Below are positions 55,905-64,000 of a DNA stretch of 64,000 nt, one piece after another (position 1 is the stretch's first letter; every line of letters begins with the position of its first letter). The stretch spans positions 637,472 through 701,471 of the forward strand of contig NZ_KB893651.1 of assembly GCF_000374105.1 (NCBI RefSeq), read 5' to 3'. The notes beneath the pieces are model-generated. The model made no database searches and was not told where the DNA came from. It was given only the letters and a program-made list of their open reading frames with translations. The translations under genes were made by a program, and so were the position numbers. This stretch comes from Kangiella aquimarina DSM 16071. GTDB taxonomy: Bacteria > Pseudomonadota > Gammaproteobacteria > Enterobacterales > Kangiellaceae.

Positions 55905-57913
55905 TATTCAGACACCTCCAGTGATAGCAGTTCAGCACCATCATCCACCAGATCGCCAGCAGCATAATGAATTTCACTGACCACGCCAGCACTTGGTGCG
56001 TTAATGGTGTGTTCCATTTTCATCGCCTCAAGGATAACCAGTGGCTGACCAGACTCAACGTGATCGCCTTCACTGACCAGAACTTCAATCACCGTTCCTG
56101 GCATTGGTGCAGTCAGGCTACCACCTGAATCTTCTGTGTCACCGGCCAGGCCGCGCTCAACTTTTTCTAGCACCTTATAATGGCCGTGAATAAAGATATG
56201 CAAGCTGGCACCATCATCAACAACTGTGGCATTGAAACGCTTGCCATTGGCATCAAGACGTAGAATGTGACCATTCAAGGTTGCGCTATTGACTGGTAGC
56301 TCGCCACTTGGCAGATCGAGTAAATAACCATCATTGCGGAAATGGACAACTACTTCTACGTCATTGGCAATGCCGTCAACTTTATCCAGATATTCAAAAG
56401 TATGATGGTTATCAGTATTTAAACGCCAGCCGTTAACAGAGTGCCACGGCGAATAAGGGTCTTCACTCTGCTGGGCATTTTCTGCAGCAGTTTGCTCACG
56501 TTTTAATAATTGATAGACCGCTGCTGCAACCAAGGTGTCATCATCGGCTGCTTCTTCATCAAGAATCAAATCGTCTTTGTAGCGCTCAATAAAATTAGTA
56601 TCTAAGTCAAGATCCTCAAAGCCGTGGCAGTGTGCCAGTGCAGAAAGGAAGGGAACGTTAGTGGTTAAGCCCACTACCTGATACTGGGCTAATGCTCCGC
56701 GTAAGCGAGCCAGTGCAGCGTTACGATCCTGATCCCAAACGATAAGCTTGGCAATCATAGGATCGTAATGCACAGATACTGTATCACCCTGAGTAACACC
56801 GGTGTCTATGCGAACATGATCAGTTTCGTCAGGGGTATTTAAATGCAGCAATGTACCGGTTGCTGGCAGGAAGTCCTGATTCGGATCTTCGGCATAAATG
56901 CGGACTTCGAAAGCATGGCCATTGATGTTTAATTCATCCTGCTGCATGGGCAGTTCCTGACCTGCAGCAACTTTTAATTGCCACTCGACCAAATCCTGAC
57001 CAGTAATCTTTTCAGTAACAGGGTGCTCTACCTGCAAGCGCGTGTTCATTTCCATGAAGTAGAATGATTCATCTTCATCGTATAAGAACTCGACCGTACC
57101 CGCGCCCACATAGCCAATGGCCTGTGCCGCACGAATGGCAACCTGACCCATTTTGGAGCGAGTCTCTTCGCTTAAGCCTGGTGCTGGTGCTTCTTCAATA
57201 ACCTTTTGATGGCGACGTTGTACTGAACAGTCACGCTCAAATAAATGCACCGCATTGCCATGCTTATCGGCAAACACTTGAATCTCAACGTGGCGAGGCT
57301 TGGTGATGTATTTTTCGACCAAGACTTTGTCATCGCCAAAGGATGCTGCAGACTCACGCTTACAGGAAGCCAGGCTAGAGGCAAACTCTTCTTCTTTCCA
57401 GACAATGCGCATGCCTTTACCACCACCGCCAGCGGTAGCCTTGATGATCACAGGGTAACCAATGTCATCTGCTTGGGATTTAAGGAAGTCTCCGTCCTGA
57501 TTTTCACCATGGTAGCCTTTAACCAAAGGCACTTTGGCTTCTTCCATAATTTCTTTAGCCGCAGACTTTGAACCCATGGCGATAATCGCACCTTCCGGTG
57601 GGCCAATGAATTCGATATTGTTTTCGGCTAGAGCTTTGGCAAAGTCTGCGTTTTCAGACAAGAAACCATAGCCAGGGTGCACTGCCTGTGCACCAGTTTT
57701 CTTGCAAGCATCAATAATCAGCTCACCTTTAAGATACGACTCACGTGCTGGAGCAGGACCTAAATATACTGCTTCGTCGGCCATTGCTACATGCATTGCG
57801 TCTTTATCGGCTTCAGAGTAAACCGCAACGGTTTTGATGCCGAGTTTTTTTGCCGTTTTAATCACGCGGCAAGCAATCTCACCACGGTTAGCAATCAATA
57901 TTTTTGTAAACAT
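55904..57913 (-). CDS. liuD: Methylcrotonyl-CoA carboxylase, biotin-containing alpha subunit
   Basis: Biotin carboxylase plus biotin carrier, 669 aa from ATG 57913 (AAGGAAA upstream); the frame runs to a TTG at 57934, with no ribosome site. Biotin carboxylase ~1-450: [20 protein letters not shown]-grasp [28 protein letters not shown]. The middle linker is degenerate; the biotinyl domain at the end holds LEAMKMEHT, with the biotinylated Lys ~632. With LiuB it carboxylates 3-methylcrotonyl-CoA. Context, not the domains alone, separates it from propionyl- or acetyl-CoA carboxylase. Confidence 0.94.
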   Translation of the reverse strand: MFTKILIANRGEIACRVIKTAKKLGIKTVAVYSEADKDAMHVAMADEAVYLGPAPARESYLKGELIIDACKKTGAQAVHPGYGFLSENADFAKALAENNIEFIGPPEGAIIAMGSKSAAKEIMEEAKVPLVKGYHGENQDGDFLKSQADDIGYPVIIKATAGGGGKGMRIVWKEEEFASSLASCKRESAASFGDDKVLVEKYITKPRHVEIQVFADKHGNAVHLFERDCSVQRRHQKVIEEAPAPGLSEETRSKMGQVAIRAAQAIGYVGAGTVEFLYDEDESFYFMEMNTRLQVEHPVTEKITGQDLVEWQLKVAAGQELPMQQDELNINGHAFEVRIYAEDPNQDFLPATGTLLHLNTPDETDHVRIDTGVTQGDTVSVHYDPMIAKLIVWDQDRNAALARLRGALAQYQVVGLTTNVPFLSALAHCHGFEDLDLDTNFIERYKDDLILDEEAADDDTLVAAAVYQLLKREQTAAENAQQSEDPYSPWHSVNGWRLNTDNHHTFEYLDKVDGIANDVEVVVHFRNDGYLLDLPSGELPVNSATLNGHILRLDANGKRFNATVVDDGASLHIFIHGHYKVLEKVERGLAGDTEDSGGSLTAPMPGTVIEVLVSEGDHVESGQPLVILEAMKMEHTINAPSAGVVSEIHYAAGDLVDDGAELLSLEVSE

Positions 57914-57934
57914 GTTCGCTGTTTCCTTAACCAA

Positions 57935-58765
57935 TTATTGTGAGCTGCTTTTAGACTGGCCAACTGACCAATCGGCAGTACGTTTTTCGAGGAAAGCGTT
58001 CAAACCTTCTTTACCTTGCTCGCTCGCACGTATGTCGGCAATACGGCGTGCGGTTTCGTCCATCAAGGACTGGTCAATGGCTTGATTCGCTACAGCTCTG
58101 ATTAAATCTTTTGCTGTTTTAACAGCTTGTGGACCATTGCTTAATAAAGTGGTTATTATTTCATTGGTTTTCTCAACCAATAAGTCTTCGGCAACCACCT
58201 CATGGACCAGACCAAATTCAGCTGCTTTGTCTGCTTTAAAACGTTCGGCAGTTGTGAAGTATCTCTGTGCCTGTCGTTCGCCCATCGCTTTAACCACATA
58301 AGGGCTGATAACGGCAGGAATGAGTCCAAGCTTTACTTCGGATAAGCAGAAACTGGCGCGCTCTGATGCAATCACGATATCACAGCAAGCCACCAGGCCA
58401 ACACCGCCACCAAAGGCAGCGCCCTGAACTTGGCAAACCGTGGTTTTGCTCATGCCATAAATGGTATTCATCAAGGTGGCCAGAGCTTGAGAATCTTGAT
58501 AGTTTTCTTCCCAGGAATAATCAGCCATGCGACGCATCCAGTTCAGGTCAGCGCCAGCTGAAAAGCTCTTGCCTTCTGCACGTAAGACAACCACTTCCAC
58601 CTCAGGATGGTTTTCCATGGCAGAAAAGGCTTCAGTCAGCTCGCCAATTAATTTGTCATCAAAGGCGTTGTGAATTTCAGGGCGGGTGAGGGTAATGTAA
58701 CCTACACCACGACCGGTTTTACCAAGTTCATTGGTATCAATGGTAATGTTTAATGCTTCACTCAT
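57935..58765 (-). CDS. liuC: Methylglutaconyl-CoA hydratase (crotonase family)
   Basis: Crotonase-fold enzyme, 276 aa, that hydrates 3-methylglutaconyl-CoA to HMG-CoA. YITLTRPEIHNAFDDKLIGEL at the N-terminus, oxyanion-hole segments AEGKSFSAGADLNWM and VQGAAFGGGVGLVACCDIVIAS (~108-129), and catalytic region FCLSEVKLGLIPAVISPYVVKAMG. Position between liuB and liuD fixes the substrate; the family alone would not. Gaps are 15 bp before and 21 bp after. Confidence 0.93.
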   Translation of the reverse strand: MSEALNITIDTNELGKTGRGVGYITLTRPEIHNAFDDKLIGELTEAFSAMENHPEVEVVVLRAEGKSFSAGADLNWMRRMADYSWEENYQDSQALATLMNTIYGMSKTTVCQVQGAAFGGGVGLVACCDIVIASERASFCLSEVKLGLIPAVISPYVVKAMGERQAQRYFTTAERFKADKAAEFGLVHEVVAEDLLVEKTNEIITTLLSNGPQAVKTAKDLIRAVANQAIDQSLMDETARRIADIRASEQGKEGLNAFLEKRTADWSVGQSKSSSQ

Positions 58766-58780
58766 ATGATCATTCCTGCC

Positions 58781-60391
58781 TTACATTCTGAAGACGCCGA
58801 ACTTGGTTTCTTCGGCTTCTTTGTTCATGGCGGCTGATAGGCCAAGGCCTAACACCATACGAGTATCAGCAGGATCGATAATGCCATCATCCCATAAGCG
58901 AGCACTTGAGTAGTAAGGATGGCCTTGCTTTTCATATTGCTCTTCGATGGGGCGCTTAAATTCTTTTTCTTCCTCTGCCGACCACATTGGCTGGCCAGAG
59001 CGCTCAAAATTATCACGCTTAATTTGTGCCAATACGTTAGCAGCCTGTTCTCCACCCATGACAGAGATACGAGCATTCGGCCACATCCATAGGAAGCGAG
59101 GGCTATAGGCGCGACCACACATACCGTAGTTACCTGCACCGAAACTACCACCTACAATAACGGTGAACTTTGGCACTTTGGCACAAGCAACTGCTGTCAC
59201 CATTTTGGCGCCGTGCTTGGCAATACCTTCGTTTTCGTACTTACGGCCAACCATGAAACCGGTAATGTTTTGCAGGAACACCAATGGAATGCCGCGCTGA
59301 GAACAAAGCTCAATGAAGTGTGCGCCTTTTAGTGCTGATTCAGAGAAAAGAATACCGTTGTTGGCAACGATGCCTACAGGATAACCATGAATGCGGGCAA
59401 AACCACAGATCAATGTGTTGCCATATAAAGGTTTAAATTCGTCCAGTTCAGAACCGTCAACGATACGCGCGATGATTTCACGAATATCGAATGGCTTGCG
59501 TGGATCTTTGTTGATGACGCCGTACAATTCTTCAGCAGGGTAGAGCGGAGCAACTGGCTTTTTTAGCGTCACAGAAGGCGTTTTTTTACGATTCAGATTA
59601 GACACAACCTGACGCGCCAGTTTTAATGCGTGTTCGTCATTTAATGCATAGTGGTCGGTAACACCAGAAGTTTTACAGTGAACGTCGGCACCGCCTAAGT
59701 CTTCACTGGAAACGACTTCACCGGTTGCTGCTTTAACTAGCGGTGGGCCACCCAGGAAAATCGTACCTTGTTCTTTCACGATAATGGATTCATCTGCCAT
59801 CGCAGGTACATATGCACCACCGGCAGTACAGGAACCCATGACTACCGCGATTTGAGGAATCCCTTTGGCAGACATATTGGCCTGGTTGTAGAAGATACGA
59901 CCAAAGTGCTCTTTGTCCGGGAACACTTCATCCTGCTGCGGCAGGTTAGCACCGCCTGAATCGACCAGGTAAATACAGGGCAGATTATTCTGTTCAGCGA
60001 TTTCCTGCGCGCGTAAATGCTTTTTTACCGTTTCGGGAAAGTAGGTGCCGCCTTTAACCGTTGCATCGTTGGCAACAATCATACACTCGACGCCTGAAAC
60101 ACGGCCAATGCCCGCAATCAAGCCAGCTGCGGGGACTTTGTTATCGTACAAATCCCATGCTGCCATTTGTGAAATTTCTAAAAACGGCGAGCCTACATCA
60201 AGAAGCTTGCGTACGCGCTCACGGGGTAAAAGTTTACCACGCGACAGGTGTTTTTCCTGATACTTTGGACCACCACCTTGAGTGATGTATTCCATCTTGT
60301 CACGCAAGTCATCGACCAAAGCGGTCATGGCTTCGGCATTCTCGGTAAAACTTGCGCTACGAGGATTGAGTGACGATTTAATTACAGGCAT
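58781..60391 (-). CDS. liuB: Methylcrotonyl-CoA carboxylase, carboxyltransferase beta subunit
   Basis: Carboxyltransferase, 536 aa, two crotonase-like halves. N-terminus [22 protein letters not shown] is the conserved acyl-CoA carboxylase beta opening. [21 protein letters not shown] and [25 protein letters not shown] in the first half, [37 protein letters not shown] and [13 protein letters not shown] in the second. The last two are typical of MCC rather than PCC beta. Partner of LiuD. Gaps of 15 bp on both sides show tight operon packing. Confidence 0.95.
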   Translation of the reverse strand: MPVIKSSLNPRSASFTENAEAMTALVDDLRDKMEYITQGGGPKYQEKHLSRGKLLPRERVRKLLDVGSPFLEISQMAAWDLYDNKVPAAGLIAGIGRVSGVECMIVANDATVKGGTYFPETVKKHLRAQEIAEQNNLPCIYLVDSGGANLPQQDEVFPDKEHFGRIFYNQANMSAKGIPQIAVVMGSCTAGGAYVPAMADESIIVKEQGTIFLGGPPLVKAATGEVVSSEDLGGADVHCKTSGVTDHYALNDEHALKLARQVVSNLNRKKTPSVTLKKPVAPLYPAEELYGVINKDPRKPFDIREIIARIVDGSELDEFKPLYGNTLICGFARIHGYPVGIVANNGILFSESALKGAHFIELCSQRGIPLVFLQNITGFMVGRKYENEGIAKHGAKMVTAVACAKVPKFTVIVGGSFGAGNYGMCGRAYSPRFLWMWPNARISVMGGEQAANVLAQIKRDNFERSGQPMWSAEEEKEFKRPIEEQYEKQGHPYYSSARLWDDGIIDPADTRMVLGLGLSAAMNKEAEETKFGVFRM

Positions 60392-60406
60392 ATGTCTGTC
60401 CTAATG

Positions 60407-61543
60407 TTATTCTGATGCGATAGCGCGGCCAATAACCATGCGCTGTACTTCGCTTGTACCTTCGTAAATCTGCGCGATTCTAACATCGCGATAAATTCGC
60501 TCGACTGGATAATCTTTTAAATAGCCGTAGCCGCCTAATACCTGAATGGCATCTGAGCAGACTTTTTCGGCAACTTCCGAGGCATATAACTTTGCCATAC
60601 AAGCCTCTTTTAGGCAGGGCAGGTTATTGTCGCGTAATTCTGCTGCGTGTAAAACCATCTGGCGAGCCGCTTCAACCTGAGTTGCCATGTCGGCCAGCTT
60701 AAATTGCACCGCCTGATGTTGGTTGATCGGTTTACCAAATGAGGTTCTTTCTTTCGAGTATTGAAGTGCATATTCGTATGCTGCACGGGCCATGCCCACA
60801 GCTTGAGCTGCGATACCGATACGGCCGCCTTCAAGACCAGAAAGAGCGATCTTATAACCTTCACCTTCTTTACCTAACAGGTTCTCAGCCGGAATGCGGC
60901 AGTCCTCGAATACAATTTGCGCGGTGTCAGATGCGTTCTGACCCATTTTGTCTTCGATATTGGCGACGATATAGCCAGGTGTGTCTGTCGGCACGATAAA
61001 GGCGCTAATACCCTTCTTGCCAGCACTTGGGTCAGTGACTGCAAAGACAATCGCGATGTCTCCGTTTTTACCGGATGTAATGAATTGCTTGGAACCGTTG
61101 ATAACGTATGAATCACCGTCTTTGACAGCCTTAGTTTTAAGGTCTGCAGCATCACTACCAGCATGCGGTTCGGTTAAGCAGAATGCACCCAACTTCTCGC
61201 CTGAAGCGAGTGGCTTAAGGAACTTTTCTTTTTGCTCATCAGTACCGAAATTCAAAATCGGCATACAGCCAACAGAATTAGTTACCGAAATAATGGTTGA
61301 ACAGGCGCCGTCACCCGCAGCAATTTCTTCTAACACTAAAGCAGCAGCGACATAACCAATCTCGCAACCACCCCATTGCTCGGGTACCAACATGCCATAA
61401 AAACCAAGCTCAGCCAGACCTTTTAAGGCCTCTGCAGGAAAGGTTTTATTCTTGTCCCATTCTTCGGCAAAAGGGGCAATGCGCTCTTGCACATAGCCCC
61501 TGGCCATATCCTGAATCATTGTTTGTTCTTCAGTCAGAATCAT
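60407..61543 (-). CDS. Acyl-CoA dehydrogenase (short/branched-chain type)
   Basis: FAD flavoprotein, 378 aa, the normal length. [17 protein letters not shown] and [17 protein letters not shown] (FAD/substrate region), [21 protein letters not shown], and the C-terminal [40 protein letters not shown] with the catalytic Glu in YEGTSE. It differs from the liuA gene at the right edge ([18 protein letters not shown]), so it likely handles another short acyl-CoA such as isobutyryl- or butyryl-CoA (inference). It sits 15 bp upstream of liuB. A 178-bp gap with a 102-bp palindrome precedes it. Confidence 0.92.
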   Translation of the reverse strand: MILTEEQTMIQDMARGYVQERIAPFAEEWDKNKTFPAEALKGLAELGFYGMLVPEQWGGCEIGYVAAALVLEEIAAGDGACSTIISVTNSVGCMPILNFGTDEQKEKFLKPLASGEKLGAFCLTEPHAGSDAADLKTKAVKDGDSYVINGSKQFITSGKNGDIAIVFAVTDPSAGKKGISAFIVPTDTPGYIVANIEDKMGQNASDTAQIVFEDCRIPAENLLGKEGEGYKIALSGLEGGRIGIAAQAVGMARAAYEYALQYSKERTSFGKPINQHQAVQFKLADMATQVEAARQMVLHAAELRDNNLPCLKEACMAKLYASEVAEKVCSDAIQVLGGYGYLKDYPVERIYRDVRIAQIYEGTSEVQRMVIGRAIASE

Positions 61544-61600
61544 AAGGTTCTTCTTCCGATTTTTAAAAATTCATCTTACCAATCACATTAAAATTAAGAT

Positions 61601-61702
61601 TTTTGCTTTAGAGCGCGGCGGTTGTGCTCGGAGAAGGCTGAATGGACTATAGTCCATGATGCTTTTCGAGAACATAACCAACAAAGCGGCTCTTTTGCAA
61701 AA
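61601..61702. repeat. 102-bp imperfect palindromic element
   Basis: Centre is a perfect 16-bp palindrome ATGGACTATAGTCCAT (61642-61657). Outer parts pair in blocks: TTTTGC/GCAAAA (61601-61606, 61697-61702), AGAGC/GCTCT and CTCG/CGAG. A perfect CTTTTGCAAAAG (61692-61703) sits at the right end. It lies between the thiolase and acyl-CoA dehydrogenase genes; no gene is present. Confidence 0.65.
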
Positions 61703-61721
61703 GTCGTGTAAAAAGATAATT

Positions 61722-62900
61722 TTATAGGAGTTCAATGGCCAATGCAGTTGCTTCACCACCACCAATACAAAGCGATGCCACACCTTTCGACTTGCCATAC
61801 TTGCGCAGTGCTTCAATCAAGGTCACAACAATACGTGTACCTGAGCAGCCGATAGGATGACCTAAGGCACAGGCACCGCCATGAACATTGACCTTAGCGT
61901 GATCAAGTTCTAAATCTTTCATCGCCGCCATGGTCACTACTGCAAAGGCTTCGTTAATTTCAAACAAATCAACGTCATCTTTTGACCAGCCAGCTTTATC
62001 CAATACTTTCTGGATAGCGCCAACAGGGGCAATGGTAAATTCAGCTGGGATACGGGCATTGGTTGATTGTGCAACAATCTTTGCCAGAGGTTTCAGGCCA
62101 CGCTTTTCAGCTTCTGATTGACGCATCAACACCACAGCCGCAGCACCATCAGAAATCGAACTGGCGTTCGCAGCTGTAACGGTGCCATCCTTTTTGAAGG
62201 CAGGGCGCAATGAAGGGATCTTGTCCGGACGTGCTTTTAGTGGTTGCTCATCTGTATTAACTTCGACGTCACCTTTACGAGATTTTACCGTGACAGGAAC
62301 GATTTCGTTTTTAAATGAACCTTCCTCGATTGCTTTGTTGGCACGAGCCAATGACTCAATCGCGTAAGCATCCTGGTCTTCACGAGTGAACCCGTATTTT
62401 TCAACTGTTTGCTCAGCATAAACGCCCATCGCCTGACCTTCATAAGCATCTTCCAAGCCGTCAAAAGCCATATGGTCCAAAGTCTTACCATGACCAAAGC
62501 GCTGACCAAATCGACCTGTAGGCAATAGGTAAGGGGCAAGACTCATGCTCTCCATACCACCAGCAACCATCACGTCATTTGTACCAGCTTTTAATAGGTC
62601 ATGAGCAAGCATGATCGTTTTCATACCTGAGCCACACACTTTGTTTACTGTCGTAGCACCAGTCGATTGTGGTATACCAGCACCAAGCGAAGCCTGACGC
62701 GCCGGAGCCTGCCCAACGCCTGCAGGAAGCACACAGCCCATGATGACTTCTTGAACATCATCAGCTTTGATACCTGCACGCTCTACCGCAGCTTTGATAG
62801 CTGTAGCGCCGAGTTCGGTTGATTTTACGGTTGATAATGCGCCACCGAAGCCGCCCATAGGCGTTCTTGCAGCACTGACAATAACAATAGGATCTGACAT
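61722..62900 (-). CDS. atoB: Acetyl-CoA acetyltransferase (thiolase)
   Basis: Biosynthetic-type thiolase, 392 aa, cleaving acetoacetyl-CoA to two acetyl-CoA (or the reverse). Nucleophile Cys89 in VNKVCGSGMKT, His ~348 in GGACALGHPIGCSGTR and Cys378 in CIGGGEATAL form the full triad. NEAFAVVTMAAMKDLEL is the usual third signature. In this cluster it completes leucine breakdown after ScoAB makes acetoacetyl-CoA. It is separated from liuA by 272 bp of repeats and from the next gene by 178 bp, so it may have its own promoter. Confidence 0.94.
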   Translation of the reverse strand: MSDPIVIVSAARTPMGGFGGALSTVKSTELGATAIKAAVERAGIKADDVQEVIMGCVLPAGVGQAPARQASLGAGIPQSTGATTVNKVCGSGMKTIMLAHDLLKAGTNDVMVAGGMESMSLAPYLLPTGRFGQRFGHGKTLDHMAFDGLEDAYEGQAMGVYAEQTVEKYGFTREDQDAYAIESLARANKAIEEGSFKNEIVPVTVKSRKGDVEVNTDEQPLKARPDKIPSLRPAFKKDGTVTAANASSISDGAAAVVLMRQSEAEKRGLKPLAKIVAQSTNARIPAEFTIAPVGAIQKVLDKAGWSKDDVDLFEINEAFAVVTMAAMKDLELDHAKVNVHGGACALGHPIGCSGTRIVVTLIEALRKYGKSKGVASLCIGGGEATALAIELL

Positions 62901-62946
62901 AAATATTTCTCCTGTTCGAAGTTTCCGAGCTTGCTATAACTTTGTT

Positions 62947-63144
62947 AAATGACTTTTTATCTTCTCCAATGACCAGTTAGGTCACCTCCGAATCTAAAAA
63001 GTCATTTGCCTCGTTCTAGCAGCACTCGATAACTTCTCTTACTTATTTGTTGAGAGAAGCTCGCTCACTTCTTCTGCAAAGTGAATTTAATTACCTTTAA
63101 GAAGTTATGTGCCTTGTTCTAGCAGCACTCGATAACTTCTCTTA
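62947..63144. repeat. Hairpin plus 35-bp direct repeats between liuA and the thiolase gene
   Basis: A perfect 13-bp inverted repeat AAATGACTTTTTA (62947-62959) / TAAAAAGTCATTT (62995-63007) encloses a TGACC/GGTCA hairpin. A 35-bp sequence starting TGCCTCGTTCTAGCAG at 63007-63041 recurs at 63110-63144 with one change. Between the copies are further inverted segments (ATAACTTCT / AGAAGTTAT). Confidence 0.85.
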
Positions 63145-63172
63145 TTTAATCTTTTGCTTTAATAAAGCAGGT

Positions 63173-64000
63173 TTAGGCTGTTTCGTTAAACAACTCACGA
63201 CCAATCAACATACGACGTATTTCAGATGTGCCGGCGCCAATTTCGTATAACTTAGCATCACGTAACAAACGGCCCGTTGGGTATTCGTTGATGTAGCCAT
63301 TACCGCCTAACACTTGAATCGCGTCCAATGCCAATTTAGTAGCATTTTCCGCTGCGAATAGAATCGCTGCAGCTGCGTCTTTACGAGTTGTTTCGCCACG
63401 GTCACAGGCTTTAGCAACTGCATAAACGTAGGCGCGACTGGCGTTCATGGTGGTGTACATGTCTGCGACTTTACCCTGGATTAACTGGAAAGAGCCAATT
63501 GGTTTACCAAACTGCTTGCGCTCGTGTACATAAGGAACAACTACATCCATACAGGCGCGCATGATTCCTAAGGGGCCAGCAGCTAAAACAGCGCGCTCAT
63601 AGTCCAAACCGCTCATTAAGATTTTAACACCTTCGTTAATAGGACCCATGACGTTTTCGGCAGGCACTTCACAGTCTTCAAAAACTAATTCACAGGTGTT
63701 TGAACCGCGCATACCTAACTTATCCAGTTTTTGCGCTGTTGAGAAACCTTTGAAGCCTTTTTCGATGATGAAGGCGGTAATACCTTTTGAACCAGCATCT
63801 GGCTCAGTTTTTGCATAAACCACCAATACATCCGCTTCTGGACCATTGGTGATCCACATTTTATTGCCGTTAAGAATGTATTTATCGCCTTTCAGCTCGG
63901 CGCGTAGTTTCATGCCTACGACATCAGAACCGGCGCCTGGCTCAGACATAGCCAAAGCTCCAACGTGCTCACCAGAGCATAGTTTTGGCAAATACTTCTT
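63173..64000 (-). CDS. liuA: Isovaleryl-CoA dehydrogenase, C-terminal part
   Basis: The frame stays open to the window edge, so the N-terminus is missing; ~275 residues are present. [19 protein letters not shown] and [20 protein letters not shown] are FAD/acyl-CoA-binding segments. [21 protein letters not shown] and [29 protein letters not shown] match isovaleryl-CoA dehydrogenases, and the Glu near [11 protein letters not shown] belongs to the conserved end. It oxidises isovaleryl-CoA to 3-methylcrotonyl-CoA, the substrate of LiuB/LiuD. It is the most upstream visible gene of the cluster; the promoter and any liuR lie outside. Confidence 0.94.
   Translation of the reverse strand, partial: KKYLPKLCSGEHVGALAMSEPGAGSDVVGMKLRAELKGDKYILNGNKMWITNGPEADVLVVYAKTEPDAGSKGITAFIIEKGFKGFSTAQKLDKLGMRGSNTCELVFEDCEVPAENVMGPINEGVKILMSGLDYERAVLAAGPLGIMRACMDVVVPYVHERKQFGKPIGSFQLIQGKVADMYTTMNASRAYVYAVAKACDRGETTRKDAAAAILFAAENATKLALDAIQVLGGNGYINEYPTGRLLRDAKLYEIGAGTSEIRRMLIGRELFNETA

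Noticed and set aside
63007-63144. CRISPR-like repeat pair
   Set aside because: Only two 35-bp copies with a 68-bp gap, no cas genes and inverted segments between; it does not fit an array.

Overview
The window reads as ordinary chromosome of a moderate-GC, aerobic marine-type gammaproteobacterium. Gene neighbourhoods match that class (metL-metF, dnaX-ybaB-recR, yoaA-tsaB-yeaY, rimK-rimB, adk-hemH, acnB). A Kangiella-like member of the Oceanospirillales is my best guess, from the overall gene mix; this is inference and no 16S gene is present.

Layout. 1-1.3 kb: end of a methionine/threonine biosynthesis cluster (metL C-terminus, metF). 1.3-8.1 kb (- strand): a copper/silver RND efflux operon (small Met/His-rich protein, outer-membrane factor, CusB-CusF fusion with a tandem-repeat metal-binding tail, CusA pump). 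8.1-15.3 kb: a B12 block with metH (-) divergent from a btuB/adenosyltransferase/membrane-protein operon (+). The intergenic region between them carries a MetJ operator and a cobalamin riboswitch. 15.4-18 kb: tRNA-Ser(GGA), a REP/MITE-like element, and a minus-strand rimK-rimB-mrr operon. 18-22.2 kb: two tandem alkaline phosphatases behind a five-unit Pho box, then a small secreted protein. 22.2-27.4 kb: 4.5S RNA and the dnaX-ybaB-recR-O-methyltransferase block; dnaX has an A10 slippery run that probably yields gamma and tau. 27.5-31.6 kb: an S41 protease lipoprotein, a small lipoprotein, and htpG with a sigma32-type promoter. 31.8-33.2 kb: two genes (SUKH/SMI1-KNR4 and LprI-like) with the boundary signatures of integron gene cassettes but no integrase in the window. 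33.3-48.4 kb: housekeeping genes (vanZ-like, adk, hemH, yoaA, tsaB, yeaY, MATE pump, roxA, purB, acnB, MAPEG). 48.5-53.4 kb: a periplasmic-sensor GGDEF-EAL protein and an S46 dipeptidyl-peptidase. 53.5-64 kb (-): a complete leucine/isovalerate catabolic cluster (liuA, thiolase, acyl-CoA dehydrogenase, liuB, liuC, liuD, liuE, two CoA-transferase subunits), running off the right edge.

How parts work together. MetF supplies methyl-THF to MetH. MetH needs B12, which BtuB imports and the adenosyltransferase converts to adenosyl-B12, so methionine and B12 control meet in the metH/btuB intergenic region. The liu cluster degrades isovaleryl-CoA to acetyl-CoA and acetoacetate; the CoA-transferase and thiolase finish the route to acetyl-CoA. 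S46 and S41 peptidases and secreted phosphatases suit a peptide- and organophosphate-scavenging life.

The most notable structures are the integrase-less cassette pair (31.8-33.2 kb), the dnaX frameshift site, the Pho box array, the combined MetJ/riboswitch region, the CusB-CusF fusion with its repeat tail, and several 60-100 bp palindromic intergenic elements (15.6, 25.8, 61.6 and 63.0 kb).
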